A stretch of DNA of 64,000 nucleotides from Sphingopyxis lindanitolerans (GTDB lineage Bacteria > Pseudomonadota > Alphaproteobacteria > Sphingomonadales > Sphingomonadaceae), in the NCBI RefSeq assembly GCF_002993885.1, contig NZ_CM009578.1:3370009-3434008 (forward strand), in the 5' to 3' direction. The number at the start of each line of letters is the position of its first letter. The stretch's first letter is position 1. Shown here piece by piece: positions 34,588 through 43,567 of this stretch. The position numbers and the translations under genes are program-made. The notes under the pieces were generated by a model that was not told the DNA's origin, ran no database searches, and saw nothing but the letters and a program-made list of their open reading frames with translations.

Positions 34588-34664
34588 TCCCGCGAAGGTG
34601 GGAGCCCATCTTCGGTCGGCGCCATTTCGCTCCGGCAGGAGATGGGTCCCCGCCTTCGCGGGGA
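34588..34664. repeat. Palindromic repeat, CCGCGAAGGNGGG family
   Basis: Arms 34588-34611 and 34640-34664 pair imperfectly (TCCCGCGAAGGTGGGAG with CCCCGCCTTCGCGGGGA). It lies between the convergent fabG and receptor genes, where it may also act as a weak terminator. Confidence 0.75.
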
Positions 34665-34687
34665 CACACGGGTTTTTGGGGTCGTTT

Positions 34688-36766
34688 TTAGAAACTCGCC
34701 CGCGCCGTCAGGCGGATATCGCGCCCCGCGAGCGGCACATAATCCTTGGTGAAGCTCGCGTGGCGGCGCGCGTCGACGTCGAAGATATTGTCGGCGGCGA
34801 GCGTCAGCGACAGATGCCGCGTTTCGGGCAGCGGGCGCCAGGTCAGCGAGGCGTTGACCAGCGTGAAGCCCTTGGTCGTCGTCTCGAACGGCGCAATGCG
34901 GGTCTGGTCGTCGGTCCATTCGACCTCGGCGCGCGCGTCGATCCGCTCGCCCGACGCTTCGAGCCCGCCGCGGATGCGCAGTGGCGGGATACGCGGCACA
35001 TAGGGGCCATCGACGATCTTCGCACGCGTCATGTCGGCGACCGCATCCGCCGCGATGTGAAAGCCGCCGACCTGCGCCAGCGGCACCGCGCCCTCGAACT
35101 CGAAGCCCCAGACGCGTGCCTTGTTCTGCCGGAATTCGAACACGGGCAAATCATCCGCGATCAGGCCGGTGTCGGTTTCATAGATGAAATTGTCAAACCG
35201 GCTCGCATAGCCGGTCAGCCCCGCCGACCAGCCGTCGCGTTTGAATTTGAGCGACGCCTCGCCGCCCCAGCTCGTTTCCTTGTTGAAGGTGGGGTCGCCG
35301 CGCTCATAGGTCAGCGTCGCGGCGTGCGGACCGTCGGAGAGCAGTTCCTCGGACGACGGCGCGCGCTCGCTGCGCGAGATCGAGACGCTGGCCTTCAACC
35401 CATCGGCGAGCTGGTAGCTGATCCCCGCGGCGCCCGACAGACTGCTGAACGAACGGTCGAAGCCGATGCTTTCGGCGCGAACCTGCGACTTTTCGAGCCG
35501 CAGCGCGCCTTCGAGGGTCACCGGGCCGCGTTCGAGTTCCTGCAAGGTGAAGGCGGCGATGCGCGTCGTCTCGTTCGCGGGCAGGAAGGCCTCGTCGCCG
35601 ATCGCCGCGAAATCGCGGAAGCTATATTGAACGCCGCTCGCGCCGCGCCAGCCGCCGCGATCGTTCTGTGCCAGCTCGGCGCGCGCCTCGATGCCGCGGT
35701 TGGTGAAGCGCGTGCCCGGCTCGCCATCGTCGAATTCGGTGTGGGCATAGTCGGCATAGGCGCCGCGTACGCGCAATTTCTCGAACAGACCGTCGCCCAG
35801 CTCGACCTCGCCGCGCAGGTCGACGCGATATTGTCGGGCCTTGATCGTCGGCACCTCGTCGATGTCGGCGCGCGGCGGGATGCCATAGGCATCCTCGAGA
35901 TAGCCGAAGCTGATGCCCAGCGAACCGCCATCGTCGATGAAGGCGGCACCGACCCCGGCGCTCTTGCTCCGGCTCTGGCTGTTCGGCACCCTGCCGCGGC
36001 TATTCGCGGCATCGGTCAGCCTTGCCGCTTCGTCGGCGTTGCCATCGGCAGTCGCATCGGCGGCGAGGTCGAGCAGGTGCCCGCGCAGTTCGGGCGCATA
36101 GATCAGCCCGCCGACCCGGACATTGTTCGAATCGCGGTAATTGCCGTCGGCGTGGACCACGAAGCGCTCGCCGACCGGAACGTCGATCGAGGCGCCCGCG
36201 CTCTTGTCTTTGGCGGCGGTGCCATAGCTGGCGAGCGCGTCGAGGTGGAATGGGCTCTCCGGAATGCTGCGCGGGATGCGCCGGTCGAACACGTTGACCG
36301 CGCCGCCGACCGCCTGGCTCGAGAAGAGCAGCACCGACGGGCCGCGCAATATCTCGATACGCTCGGCGGTCAGCGGGTCGATCGTCACCGCATGGTCGGC
36401 CGAGGTCGAGGAGGCGTCGATCGCGCCGAGCCCGTCGATCAGCACCGCGGCGCGCTCGCCCGAAAAGCCGCGCAGGATCGGGCGCGAGGCGCCGGGGGAG
36501 AAACTGCTCGATGAAACGCCGGGTTGCGAAGCGAGCGTGTCGCCGATCTGGCCGCGGATATCCTGCGCCAGCTTTTCGCCCTCCATCACCGACACATTGC
36601 CGAGGATGTCGAGGCTGCGGACATAGGGCGCGGTAACGACGATCGGCTGGTCGGTGTGATAATCATCATCGCCGGTGGGCGGCGCGAGCGGAGCCGCGTC
36701 CTGCGCGAAAGCGGGGGCGGCAAGGATCAGGGCGAGGGTGAAACCGGCAGAGGAGAGGAGGCGCAT
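34688..36766 (-). CDS. TonB-dependent receptor, ZnuD-like (putative zinc uptake)
   Basis: A 692-residue receptor from the ATG at 36766 with GAGGAGAGGAGG before it; the longer upstream reading has no signal peptide. The signal ends APAFAQ. The plug has QPGVSSSSFSPGASRPILRGFSGERAAVLIDG and SADHAVTIDPLTAERIEILRGPS-like text, the pattern of ZnuD zinc receptors. The N-terminal DDDYH and internal His could help metal capture. A GTAA-TTAC palindrome 43 nt upstream fits a Zur site. Confidence 0.85.
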   Translation of the reverse strand: MRLLSSAGFTLALILAAPAFAQDAAPLAPPTGDDDYHTDQPIVVTAPYVRSLDILGNVSVMEGEKLAQDIRGQIGDTLASQPGVSSSSFSPGASRPILRGFSGERAAVLIDGLGAIDASSTSADHAVTIDPLTAERIEILRGPSVLLFSSQAVGGAVNVFDRRIPRSIPESPFHLDALASYGTAAKDKSAGASIDVPVGERFVVHADGNYRDSNNVRVGGLIYAPELRGHLLDLAADATADGNADEAARLTDAANSRGRVPNSQSRSKSAGVGAAFIDDGGSLGISFGYLEDAYGIPPRADIDEVPTIKARQYRVDLRGEVELGDGLFEKLRVRGAYADYAHTEFDDGEPGTRFTNRGIEARAELAQNDRGGWRGASGVQYSFRDFAAIGDEAFLPANETTRIAAFTLQELERGPVTLEGALRLEKSQVRAESIGFDRSFSSLSGAAGISYQLADGLKASVSISRSERAPSSEELLSDGPHAATLTYERGDPTFNKETSWGGEASLKFKRDGWSAGLTGYASRFDNFIYETDTGLIADDLPVFEFRQNKARVWGFEFEGAVPLAQVGGFHIAADAVADMTRAKIVDGPYVPRIPPLRIRGGLEASGERIDARAEVEWTDDQTRIAPFETTTKGFTLVNASLTWRPLPETRHLSLTLAADNIFDVDARRHASFTKDYVPLAGRDIRLTARASF

Positions 36767-36808
36767 GAAGGGAATTCCTGTTGTTCGAGACGATATTCCC
36801 GGCTGCCA

Positions 36809-36826
36809 GTAATGATATACTGTTAC
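36809..36826 (-). promoter_or_regulatory. Candidate Zur box
   Basis: The sequence GTAATGATATACTGTTAC is palindromic at its ends (GTAA/TTAC) and centre (TATA). It resembles the AT-rich GTAATG-type Zur sites known from other alphaproteobacteria and lies 43 nt before the ZnuD-like start. Confidence 0.4.
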
Positions 36827-36960
36827 AATGACAAGGGCGGTGCGGATGCAGGGGATGCCGTTCGTCGGCTCCCGCGTCCCGTTGGTCGACAAAGCGGCGC
36901 GAGGGGGGAGGCAAGCGAAGCTGTCTTGCGGCGCTGGGGTCGCGGTTCTAGATCAGGGGC

Positions 36961-37932
36961 ATGACCATTGCCAAAACCAGCCTGGACCTGATCGGAAACA
37001 CGCCGCTCGTCCTGCTCAAGGGGCCCAGTAAAGCGACCGGATGCGAAATCTGGGGTAAATGCGAATATGCGAACCCCGGCGGATCGGTGAAGGACCGCGC
37101 TGCGCTCTATATCGTCCGCGATGCCGAAGCGAACGGCAGCCTGCGCCCCGGCGGAACGATCGTCGAGGGGACGGCGGGCAACACCGGCATCGGCCTTGCG
37201 CTCGTCGGCAACGCGCTCGGTTACAAGACGATCATCGTCATGCCCGACAATCAGAGCGCCGAGAAGATGGCGACGATCCGCGCGCTGGGCGCCGAGCTGG
37301 TGCTCGTGCCGCCCGCGCCCTTCGCCAACCCCGGCCATTTCGTCCACACCTCGCGCCGCATCGCCGAGGAAACCGACAATGCGATCTGGGCAAACCAGTT
37401 CGACAATATTGCCAACCGCAAGGCGCATATCTTTGGCACCGCCGAAGAAATCTGGGATCAGATGGACGGCCGTATCGACGGCTTCACCTGTGCCGCGGGG
37501 ACCGGCGGAACGATCGCGGGAACCGGGCTGGGCCTCAAGGCGAAGGACGCCGACATCACGGTTGCGCTCACCGATCCGCATGGCGCCGGGCTCTATAATT
37601 ATTATCAATGCGGCGAACTCAAGCCCGAAGGGTCGAGCGTTGCGGAAGGCATCGGGCAGAACCGCATCACCGCCAATCTGGAAGGGGCGCCGATCGACAC
37701 CCAGTTCCGCATCTCCGACGCCGAAGGGCTCGCGGTCGTCCGCCAGTTGCTCGACGAGGAGGGGTTGTGCCTCGGCCTGTCGTCGGGGATCAACGTCGCG
37801 GGCGCGATGGCGCTGGCGCGTCAGCTCGGGCCGGGCAAGCGGATCGCGACTATTCTGTGTGACAGCGGCTTTCGCTATCTATCGACGCTCTACAATCCCG
37901 AATGGCTCGCCAGCAAGGGGCTGGCGGCATGA
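36961..37932 (+). CDS. cysK: Cysteine synthase A
   Basis: A 323-residue PLP enzyme making cysteine from O-acetylserine and sulfide. The PLP lysine is Lys44 in NPGGSVKDR, EGTAGNTGIGLA binds the substrate carboxylate, and GTGGTIAGT binds the PLP phosphate. It is divergent from the receptor gene and overlaps the next ORF by ATGA. Confidence 0.94.
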   Translation: MTIAKTSLDLIGNTPLVLLKGPSKATGCEIWGKCEYANPGGSVKDRAALYIVRDAEANGSLRPGGTIVEGTAGNTGIGLALVGNALGYKTIIVMPDNQSAEKMATIRALGAELVLVPPAPFANPGHFVHTSRRIAEETDNAIWANQFDNIANRKAHIFGTAEEIWDQMDGRIDGFTCAAGTGGTIAGTGLGLKAKDADITVALTDPHGAGLYNYYQCGELKPEGSSVAEGIGQNRITANLEGAPIDTQFRISDAEGLAVVRQLLDEEGLCLGLSSGINVAGAMALARQLGPGKRIATILCDSGFRYLSTLYNPEWLASKGLAA

Positions 37933-38285
37933 CGACCGGCGATCCTTCCGCGCCGGTTCCGCCCGCCCCGGTGAATGATTCGATGCGGCGGCTTCAAATC
38001 GGGATTGCCGGTTTGCTGACCGTCCTGCTGCTGGTCGGCATGGCGGGGCTCATTGGCGATCGTGCGCGCCAGAATGCGGCGCAAGAGGCGCCCGCCACGA
38101 CGCAGATGGCGCCGCTCGACGGCATGGCGAAGGCCGGCAGCGCCCCGCTCGAGGAACTGGGCGTGCAGCCGGTGTCGAAGGATCAGAACGAGATTGGCGG
38201 CGTCAAGACGCTGCAGCCGACTCCGGCGGTTCCCGATCTCGAACCCGATCCAGCGCTTGCGCGGGCCCGCCAATCGAAACAGTGA
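37929..38285 (+). CDS. Single-pass membrane protein of unknown function
   Basis: A 118-residue protein with one transmembrane helix near residues 24-42 (LQIGIAGLLTVLLLVGMAGL) and a Pro/Ala-rich periplasmic tail. The start overlaps cysK, the stop overlaps the next gene (GTGA). No family is recognised. Confidence 0.8.
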   Translation: MTTGDPSAPVPPAPVNDSMRRLQIGIAGLLTVLLLVGMAGLIGDRARQNAAQEAPATTQMAPLDGMAKAGSAPLEELGVQPVSKDQNEIGGVKTLQPTPAVPDLEPDPALARARQSKQ

Positions 38286-39499
38286 TCGCGCGTCGGCGCC
38301 CGGCCGCGCTGGACGCCGCCATCGCGGCGTCGGTGCTGCTCGCGCTCGCCTGGTTCGCGGGCGGTCAGGCGCGGCTCGGGCGGATCGATCCGGCGCTGGT
38401 CCTGCCATGGCTGGCGCTGGTGCTGGTGCCGCTGGCGCTGGTCCCAACAAAACACCGTGTCCCCGCGAAGGCGGGGGTCCATCATCCGCTGGTTCAAAAT
38501 GGCACCGGCCGGAGATGGACCCCCGCCTTCGCGGGGGAGCAGTTTTCGTTTGTTGTGGTTGCGCTGCTCTTTGCGCAGGCAGCCCTCGCGTCGCTGCTCG
38601 CGGCCCAAATACCCTGGGCGCAACTGGGGCTGGTTGGCGTCGGCGTGGCGCTGGCGGCATGGCTTGCCGCCGGCTTGGCGCGCTGGCGCGCGGGCAGGGC
38701 GATGCGGGGCGCCGCAGCGCTGCTGCTCGTCGGGGCGTGGTCCGTAGGGGCGCATCTGTTGCTCGCCGCCCTCTATCGCGCCCCGCCCGCCGAGGGCGCG
38801 CCCGTCACCATGCTTACCGGCCTGCCGCTGCGCTGGTCGGCGGGAGAGGATATGGCGGCGATGATCGCGCGCGGCGCGAGCGACGACGCCGCTTTGCAGC
38901 GGATCGAGGCGGCGGGACCGGTGCGGCTCGTCGATAGCCTGATCGACCATCCGCCCGCGCCGGGCGGCGCGCTATTCCTCGCGCACCCGCGCGCCCTCGC
39001 GCCGCGCGAGCTTGTCGCGATCGACGCTTTCGTGCGCGAGGGCGGGCGCGCCGTCATCCTCGCCGACGCGCTGTCGGGGTGGCCGGCGCGTCACCCGTTC
39101 GGCGATCCGCGCAATCCGCCTGTGACGAGCCTGCTGACCCCGCTTCTCGATCATTGGGGCGTGACGCTGGGCACGGCCCCGATCTCGGACCGACGCACGA
39201 TTCCGGTCGAGGTCGATGGCGCGCGGTTGCGACTGTTCACGGCCGGGCGGTTCGACACGCTGCCGCCGGGCTGCAAACCCTATGCAGATCGCCGCATCGC
39301 ATCGTGCCGCATCGGCCGCGGTGCGGTGTGGCTTGTCGGCGATGCCGATCTGCTGTTCGCGCCGCTGTGGCAACCCGCGCCGCACTGGGCGGCGCATTTG
39401 CGGCGGGCCGACACGATGGAATGGCTCGCCGCGCATCTGTGGCCGGACACGCCGCGCGCTTGGCTCCAGCCGCTCTGGATTCGTGCCGCCGCCCAATAG
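38282..39499 (+). CDS. Membrane protein with GldG/ABC_transp_aux-like C-terminal domain
   Basis: A 405-residue protein from a GTG start. The N-terminal 160 residues hold four or more hydrophobic helices; the C-terminal part (GALFLAHPRALAPRELVAIDAFVREGGRAVILADA-type segment near 225-260) resembles the soluble domain of GldG-like or DUF4350 proteins. Residues about 56-85 (VPAKAGVHHP, RRWTPAFAGE) are encoded by a palindromic repeat inserted in frame between the first helices. Function unknown. Confidence 0.75.
   Translation: MIARRRPAALDAAIAASVLLALAWFAGGQARLGRIDPALVLPWLALVLVPLALVPTKHRVPAKAGVHHPLVQNGTGRRWTPAFAGEQFSFVVVALLFAQAALASLLAAQIPWAQLGLVGVGVALAAWLAAGLARWRAGRAMRGAAALLLVGAWSVGAHLLLAALYRAPPAEGAPVTMLTGLPLRWSAGEDMAAMIARGASDDAALQRIEAAGPVRLVDSLIDHPPAPGGALFLAHPRALAPRELVAIDAFVREGGRAVILADALSGWPARHPFGDPRNPPVTSLLTPLLDHWGVTLGTAPISDRRTIPVEVDGARLRLFTAGRFDTLPPGCKPYADRRIASCRIGRGAVWLVGDADLLFAPLWQPAPHWAAHLRRADTMEWLAAHLWPDTPRAWLQPLWIRAAAQ
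38461..38536. repeat. Palindromic repeat inserted in frame in a coding sequence
   Basis: Perfect 23-bp arms at 38461-38483 and 38514-38536 (CCCCGCGAAGGCGGGGGTCC start) with a 30-bp loop. It adds about 28 codons to the membrane protein without breaking its frame. Same family as 34588-34664. Confidence 0.9.
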
Positions 39500-39610
39500 G
39501 CGAGCCAAAGCAGACGCTTCCCGCGATTGCGCCGAGGATTCGATTCCCTTCACCTCCATCCCTCGCGAGCGCCGTCCGGCGCCTTCGAACCCGTTTGTCC
39601 CCTCGTTTCA

Positions 39611-39632
39611 CCCCAAAATCAGCATTTTGGGG
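39611..39632. terminator. Perfect 9-bp hairpin upstream of the dcw cluster
   Basis: CCCCAAAAT, loop CAGC, ATTTTGGGG. It could end the preceding transcript, but no T run follows directly. It also borders the putative MraZ box. Confidence 0.45.
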
Positions 39633-39640
39633 CGTGATAT

Positions 39641-39674
39641 CCCTATCATGCCCTAAAATACCCCTTTCCACCCT
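39641..39674. promoter_or_regulatory. mraZ: Putative MraZ box: four 10-bp-spaced direct repeats
   Basis: CCCT, CCCT, CCCC and CCCT start at 39641, 39651, 39661 and 39671, one helical turn apart; on the minus strand they read AGGG or GGGG. MraZ is known to bind GTGGG-type direct repeats with 10-bp period in its own promoter. The array is 122 nt upstream of mraZ. Confidence 0.5.
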
Positions 39675-39796
39675 GATCGAGTCTTGATAGGCAGGAATCG
39701 GAGAGGGGCAATCTCCGCCTGAGTCTTTCGGCCCGAATCTGTGGATTCCGGGCGCAGGAAAATATTGCCCGGTGGCGCGAGACGGGGGCTTCAGCG

Positions 39797-40297
39797 ATGG
39801 CAGTTGTGACGCCTGGCCGTTACTCGGGCACCAACTTTGCCGCGATCGATGGCAAGGGACGCATCGCTGTCCCCTCGCAGTTCCGCAACAATGTGCCCCT
39901 CAATGCGGACGGCCAGCGCGTGCTCTGGGTCAGCTTCCACGAGAAGCTGCCGTGCCTCGTCGCTTATGGGCAGGATCAATATGATCGCCTGTCCGACGAG
40001 ATCGAACGCGACCGCGACACAGCGCTGACCCGCAACCTCGATTTCGACGAGGACGAGGCGTTCAAGCGGCGCTTCAGCTATACCGAAGCCTATACGCTCG
40101 ACGACAGCGGGCGCTTTCTTCCCAATTTCACCGCGCGCGACCGTGTGGGCGAGGCGGGCGCGACCGCTTTCGTGGGATCGGGGCGCCGTTTCGAGATTTG
40201 GTGGCTGCAGACGCTCGCCGAATGCGGCGAGGCCGATCCGGTGTTGCGGCGATTGGCCGCGGCCTGGGAAGAGTCCAAGGGGAAGGCGCGAAAGTGA
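39797..40297 (+). CDS. mraZ: Transcriptional regulator MraZ
   Basis: A 166-residue protein with the tandem AbrB-like MraZ domains ([15 protein letters not shown] and [11 protein letters not shown]) that form the ring-shaped DNA binder. It is the first gene of the division and cell-wall cluster and controls that cluster in other bacteria. Confidence 0.95.
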   Translation: MAVVTPGRYSGTNFAAIDGKGRIAVPSQFRNNVPLNADGQRVLWVSFHEKLPCLVAYGQDQYDRLSDEIERDRDTALTRNLDFDEDEAFKRRFSYTEAYTLDDSGRFLPNFTARDRVGEAGATAFVGSGRRFEIWWLQTLAECGEADPVLRRLAAAWEESKGKARK

Positions 40298-41286
40298 CCG
40301 AGCTTCCCCGTGACCTGCCCCGAGATTCTCGGCACGATCCGGTCCTCCGCGAAGAAGTCATCGTCGCTCTCGCCATCGCCTCCGGCGAGCGCCATGTCGA
40401 TGCGACTTTCGGTGCCGGTGGCTACACGCGCGCGATGCTGTCGGCGGGCGCCGAGGTGATCGCATGCGACCGCGATCCTGATGCGATCGCCGAAGGGCAG
40501 GCGCTGGTCGCCGAAGCCGGCGGCCGCCTGACGCTGATCCACGGCCGGTTCGGCGAGATCGACCGGCTGCTCGCCGAGCGCGGGATCGACGCGGTCGATG
40601 GCATCACCTTCGACATCGGCGTGTCGTCGATGCAAATCGACCAGGGCGCGCGCGGCTTCTCGTTCCAGAAGGACGGGCCGCTCGACATGCGCATGGCGCA
40701 GGAGGGTGAAAGCGCCGCCGACTGGCTCAATCGCGCCGACGAGGCGGACATCGCCGATGTTCTCTATCATTATGGCGACGAGCGCCAATCGCGCCGTGTC
40801 GCGCGCGCGATCGTCGCCGCGCGGCCGCTGTCGCGCACCGGCGAACTGGCGACGGTGATCCGCAAGGCGCTGCGCCACCCCCCGGGGGCGCCCAAGGACC
40901 CCTCGACCAAGAGCTTTCAGGCGATCCGCATCCACATCAACGGCGAACTCGACGAACTGACGCAGGGCCTCGCCGCCGCCGAGCGCGTGCTGCGTCCCGG
41001 CGGCCGCCTCGCGGTGGTCAGCTTTCACAGCACCGAGGATCGCATCGTGAAGAATTTCCTGCGCGAACGCAGCGGCGGCGACGCCGGTGGTTCGCGTCAC
41101 CGGCCCGTGTCCAACGCTCCGGCGCGCGCCGCTACTTTCGGTCCGCCCGCGCGCAAGGTGCGTCCGTCCAAGGCGGAGGAGGCGCGCAATCCGCGCGCGC
41201 GTTCGGCGACGCTGCGCAGCGCGGTGCGCACCGCGGCCCCGGCTTGGCCGGGTCATTCGATCATCAAGGAGTCCATGTCATGCTGA
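40294..41286 (+). CDS. rsmH: 16S rRNA (cytosine-1402 N4) methyltransferase
   Basis: The 330-residue enzyme starts at a GTG overlapping the mraZ stop (GTGA). AdoMet-binding elements include [15 protein letters not shown] near residue 29 and [19 protein letters not shown] near 104. It methylates C1402 of 16S rRNA. AAGGGGAAGG precedes the GTG. Confidence 0.95.
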   Translation: MTELPRDLPRDSRHDPVLREEVIVALAIASGERHVDATFGAGGYTRAMLSAGAEVIACDRDPDAIAEGQALVAEAGGRLTLIHGRFGEIDRLLAERGIDAVDGITFDIGVSSMQIDQGARGFSFQKDGPLDMRMAQEGESAADWLNRADEADIADVLYHYGDERQSRRVARAIVAARPLSRTGELATVIRKALRHPPGAPKDPSTKSFQAIRIHINGELDELTQGLAAAERVLRPGGRLAVVSFHSTEDRIVKNFLRERSGGDAGGSRHRPVSNAPARAATFGPPARKVRPSKAEEARNPRARSATLRSAVRTAAPAWPGHSIIKESMSC

Positions 41287-41876
41287 TGGCGGCCCGCAAG
41301 CTTCAGGGAATCGGTCTCGTCCTGCTCGTGCTCCTCTTTGCCATGGCGCTTTATCCCGTATCGCTCAAGGTGGCGGCGACGCGCAGCGAACTGACGCGGA
41401 TCGAGCGGAAGATCGACCGGACGCAGGCGAATATCCGCTATCTCGAGTCCGAACTCGCGGTGCGCGCCTCGATGCGGCAGCTCGAACAGTGGAACGCTGA
41501 CAGTTTCGGCTATTCGGCGCCGTCGGCTTCGCAATATCTGGCGAGCGAGCGCCAGCTCGCCTCGCTCGACGGCCTGCCGCGCGCCCGCGGCGCCAACGAG
41601 GTGGCGCCGGTGCTGATGGCGATGGTGAGCCCGGTCGGCACGCCCGAACCCGCCGCCGCGGCTGCGAAACCGGCCCCTCCGCCGTCGGCGGAAAAGCCCG
41701 TCGTCCTCGCGCAGGCGGAAACCTCGGTGCAGAGCGATTCGCCGCCGCGCATGGCGCCGACCCGGCGCCGCGAGCAATTGAAGATGATCGAGGACCAGTT
41801 GCTCGCCGAATCGACGCTGGCCGACCTCAAGCGCGCCGCGGCGCGTGAAGCGGCGGGAGGCAAGACCACTCCATGA
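41280..41876 (+). CDS. ftsL: Cell division protein FtsL
   Basis: A 198-residue bitopic protein: one transmembrane helix near residues 8-28 ([20 protein letters not shown]) and a coiled coil near 30-65 ([20 protein letters not shown]). The last 100 residues are a Pro/Ala-rich extension longer than in E. coli. It joins FtsB and FtsQ in the divisome. The ATG overlaps the rsmH stop by 7 nt; an ATG at 41286 is possible. Confidence 0.88.
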   Translation: MLMAARKLQGIGLVLLVLLFAMALYPVSLKVAATRSELTRIERKIDRTQANIRYLESELAVRASMRQLEQWNADSFGYSAPSASQYLASERQLASLDGLPRARGANEVAPVLMAMVSPVGTPEPAAAAAKPAPPPSAEKPVVLAQAETSVQSDSPPRMAPTRRREQLKMIEDQLLAESTLADLKRAAAREAAGGKTTP

Positions 41877-43567
41877 ACACGCTGGTCGTCCGTCCGGCCC
41901 GGGTGCGCACCGCTGGGGTGCGGCAGCAGATATTGCTGACCGCGCAGCAGCGGCTGATGATGCTCATGCTGTTGTTCATGGCGGCCTTTCTCCTGATTTC
42001 GATGCGCCTCGTCTTTTTCGCACTGTTCGACACCGCGTCGGGCAGCGGTGATGCCGCGGCGGCGTTCATTCCCGCGCGCGCCGATATCGTCGATCGCAAC
42101 GGCGTGCCGCTCGCGCGGACGATCGACGGCTATTCGATCCGGGTCGTGCCCTCGAAGCTGCTCAACAACCGCCAATATCTGGCCGACGAGCTGGTCAAGA
42201 TATTCCCCGACACACCGCGCGAGGAATTTCTCGCCAGGTTGAACGGCCCACGGCCTACCTATATCCGCCGCCGCGCGCTGCCCGATCAGGTTGCGGCGGT
42301 GAACGCGATCGGCGATGTCGGCTTTGACTTCCCGCGCGAGAAGGAGCGGCTTTATCCGCAGCTCAGCCTCGCGGCGCAACTCCTCGGTTTCACCGATGCC
42401 GAAGGGCATGGCGTCACCGGGGTCGAGGGTTCTTTCGACAAGCAGCTCACCGACAAGGCGACGCGCGGAGAGCCGCTTGTGCTGTCGATCGACGCGCGCG
42501 TCCAGGGCGTGCTCGAAAGCGAGCTCGGCAATGCGGTGACCAATTTGGAAGCGATCGGCGGGGCGGGTATCATTCTCGACGTCCATACCGGCGAAGTGCT
42601 GGCGATGACGTCGCTGCCGACCTATAATCCCAACAAGCTGATCGCAGGCGACGCGGCCGCGCGCCGCAATGCCGTGACGTATAATCTCTACGAACTTGGG
42701 TCGACCTTCAAACCGCTGTCGATCGGCGCGGCGATCGACAATGGCGTCGTGACCAGCATGGCGAAGCGCTACGACGCGACCAAGCCGCTCGCCATCGCCG
42801 GTTTCAAGATCCGCGATTCGCACAATATGGGGCGCTGGCTCAATGTCCCCGAAACATTGATCCACAGCTCGAACATCGTGACCGCGCAGATTGCCGACCA
42901 GCTCGGCAAGGAAAAGATGGAGGCGCTGTTCCGCAGCCTCGAATTCAACAAGCGCCCCGAAATCGAACTCAAGGAGCGGGCCTTTCCGCTGTGGCCCAAG
43001 GAATGGGGCCGCCTGTCGACGATGACCACCGCTTATGGTCACGGCATCGCGGTGACCCCGCTGCATCTCGCCAACGCCTATGCCGCGCTGGTCAACGGCG
43101 GCATCTGGCGTCCCGCGACGGTGCTCAAACTCGGCGACAAGGCGCCGCCGCAGGGGCACCGCGTCTTCAAGGCATCGACCAGCGCGCGGATGCGCCAGCT
43201 CCTCCGCCTGATCGTCTCGGACGGCACGGGGCGCCAGGCCGATGCGCCGGGATTCCGCGTCGGCGGCAAGACGGGAAGCGCCGAAAAGCCGGGTGCGGGG
43301 GGCTATCGCCGCCACTCGCTCGTTTCGACCTTCGCCGCGGCCTTCCCGATGGACAATCCCCGCTATGTGATCCTGGCGATGATCGACGAGCCAAAGGGCA
43401 ATGCCTTCAGCTCGGGCCAGCGCACCGCAGGCTATACGGTCGCGCCGGTGGTCAAGAAGGTCGTGATGCGTGCCGGCCCGATGCTCGGCGTGTTCCCCGA
43501 CGAAAGCCGCGACGTCGATGTGTCCGAACTGACCCCGCTGCTGTGGAAAAACGGGGAAGGCGAATAA
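41873..43567 (+). CDS. ftsI: Division-specific penicillin-binding protein 3
   Basis: A 564-residue class B PBP with an N-terminal membrane anchor near residues 28-50. Transpeptidase motifs are complete: Ser277-Thr-Phe-Lys280, Ser332-Ser-Asn334 and Lys466-Thr-Gly-Ser. It cross-links septal peptidoglycan. The gene overlaps ftsL by ATGA. Confidence 0.96.
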   Translation: MNTLVVRPARVRTAGVRQQILLTAQQRLMMLMLLFMAAFLLISMRLVFFALFDTASGSGDAAAAFIPARADIVDRNGVPLARTIDGYSIRVVPSKLLNNRQYLADELVKIFPDTPREEFLARLNGPRPTYIRRRALPDQVAAVNAIGDVGFDFPREKERLYPQLSLAAQLLGFTDAEGHGVTGVEGSFDKQLTDKATRGEPLVLSIDARVQGVLESELGNAVTNLEAIGGAGIILDVHTGEVLAMTSLPTYNPNKLIAGDAAARRNAVTYNLYELGSTFKPLSIGAAIDNGVVTSMAKRYDATKPLAIAGFKIRDSHNMGRWLNVPETLIHSSNIVTAQIADQLGKEKMEALFRSLEFNKRPEIELKERAFPLWPKEWGRLSTMTTAYGHGIAVTPLHLANAYAALVNGGIWRPATVLKLGDKAPPQGHRVFKASTSARMRQLLRLIVSDGTGRQADAPGFRVGGKTGSAEKPGAGGYRRHSLVSTFAAAFPMDNPRYVILAMIDEPKGNAFSSGQRTAGYTVAPVVKKVVMRAGPMLGVFPDESRDVDVSELTPLLWKNGEGE

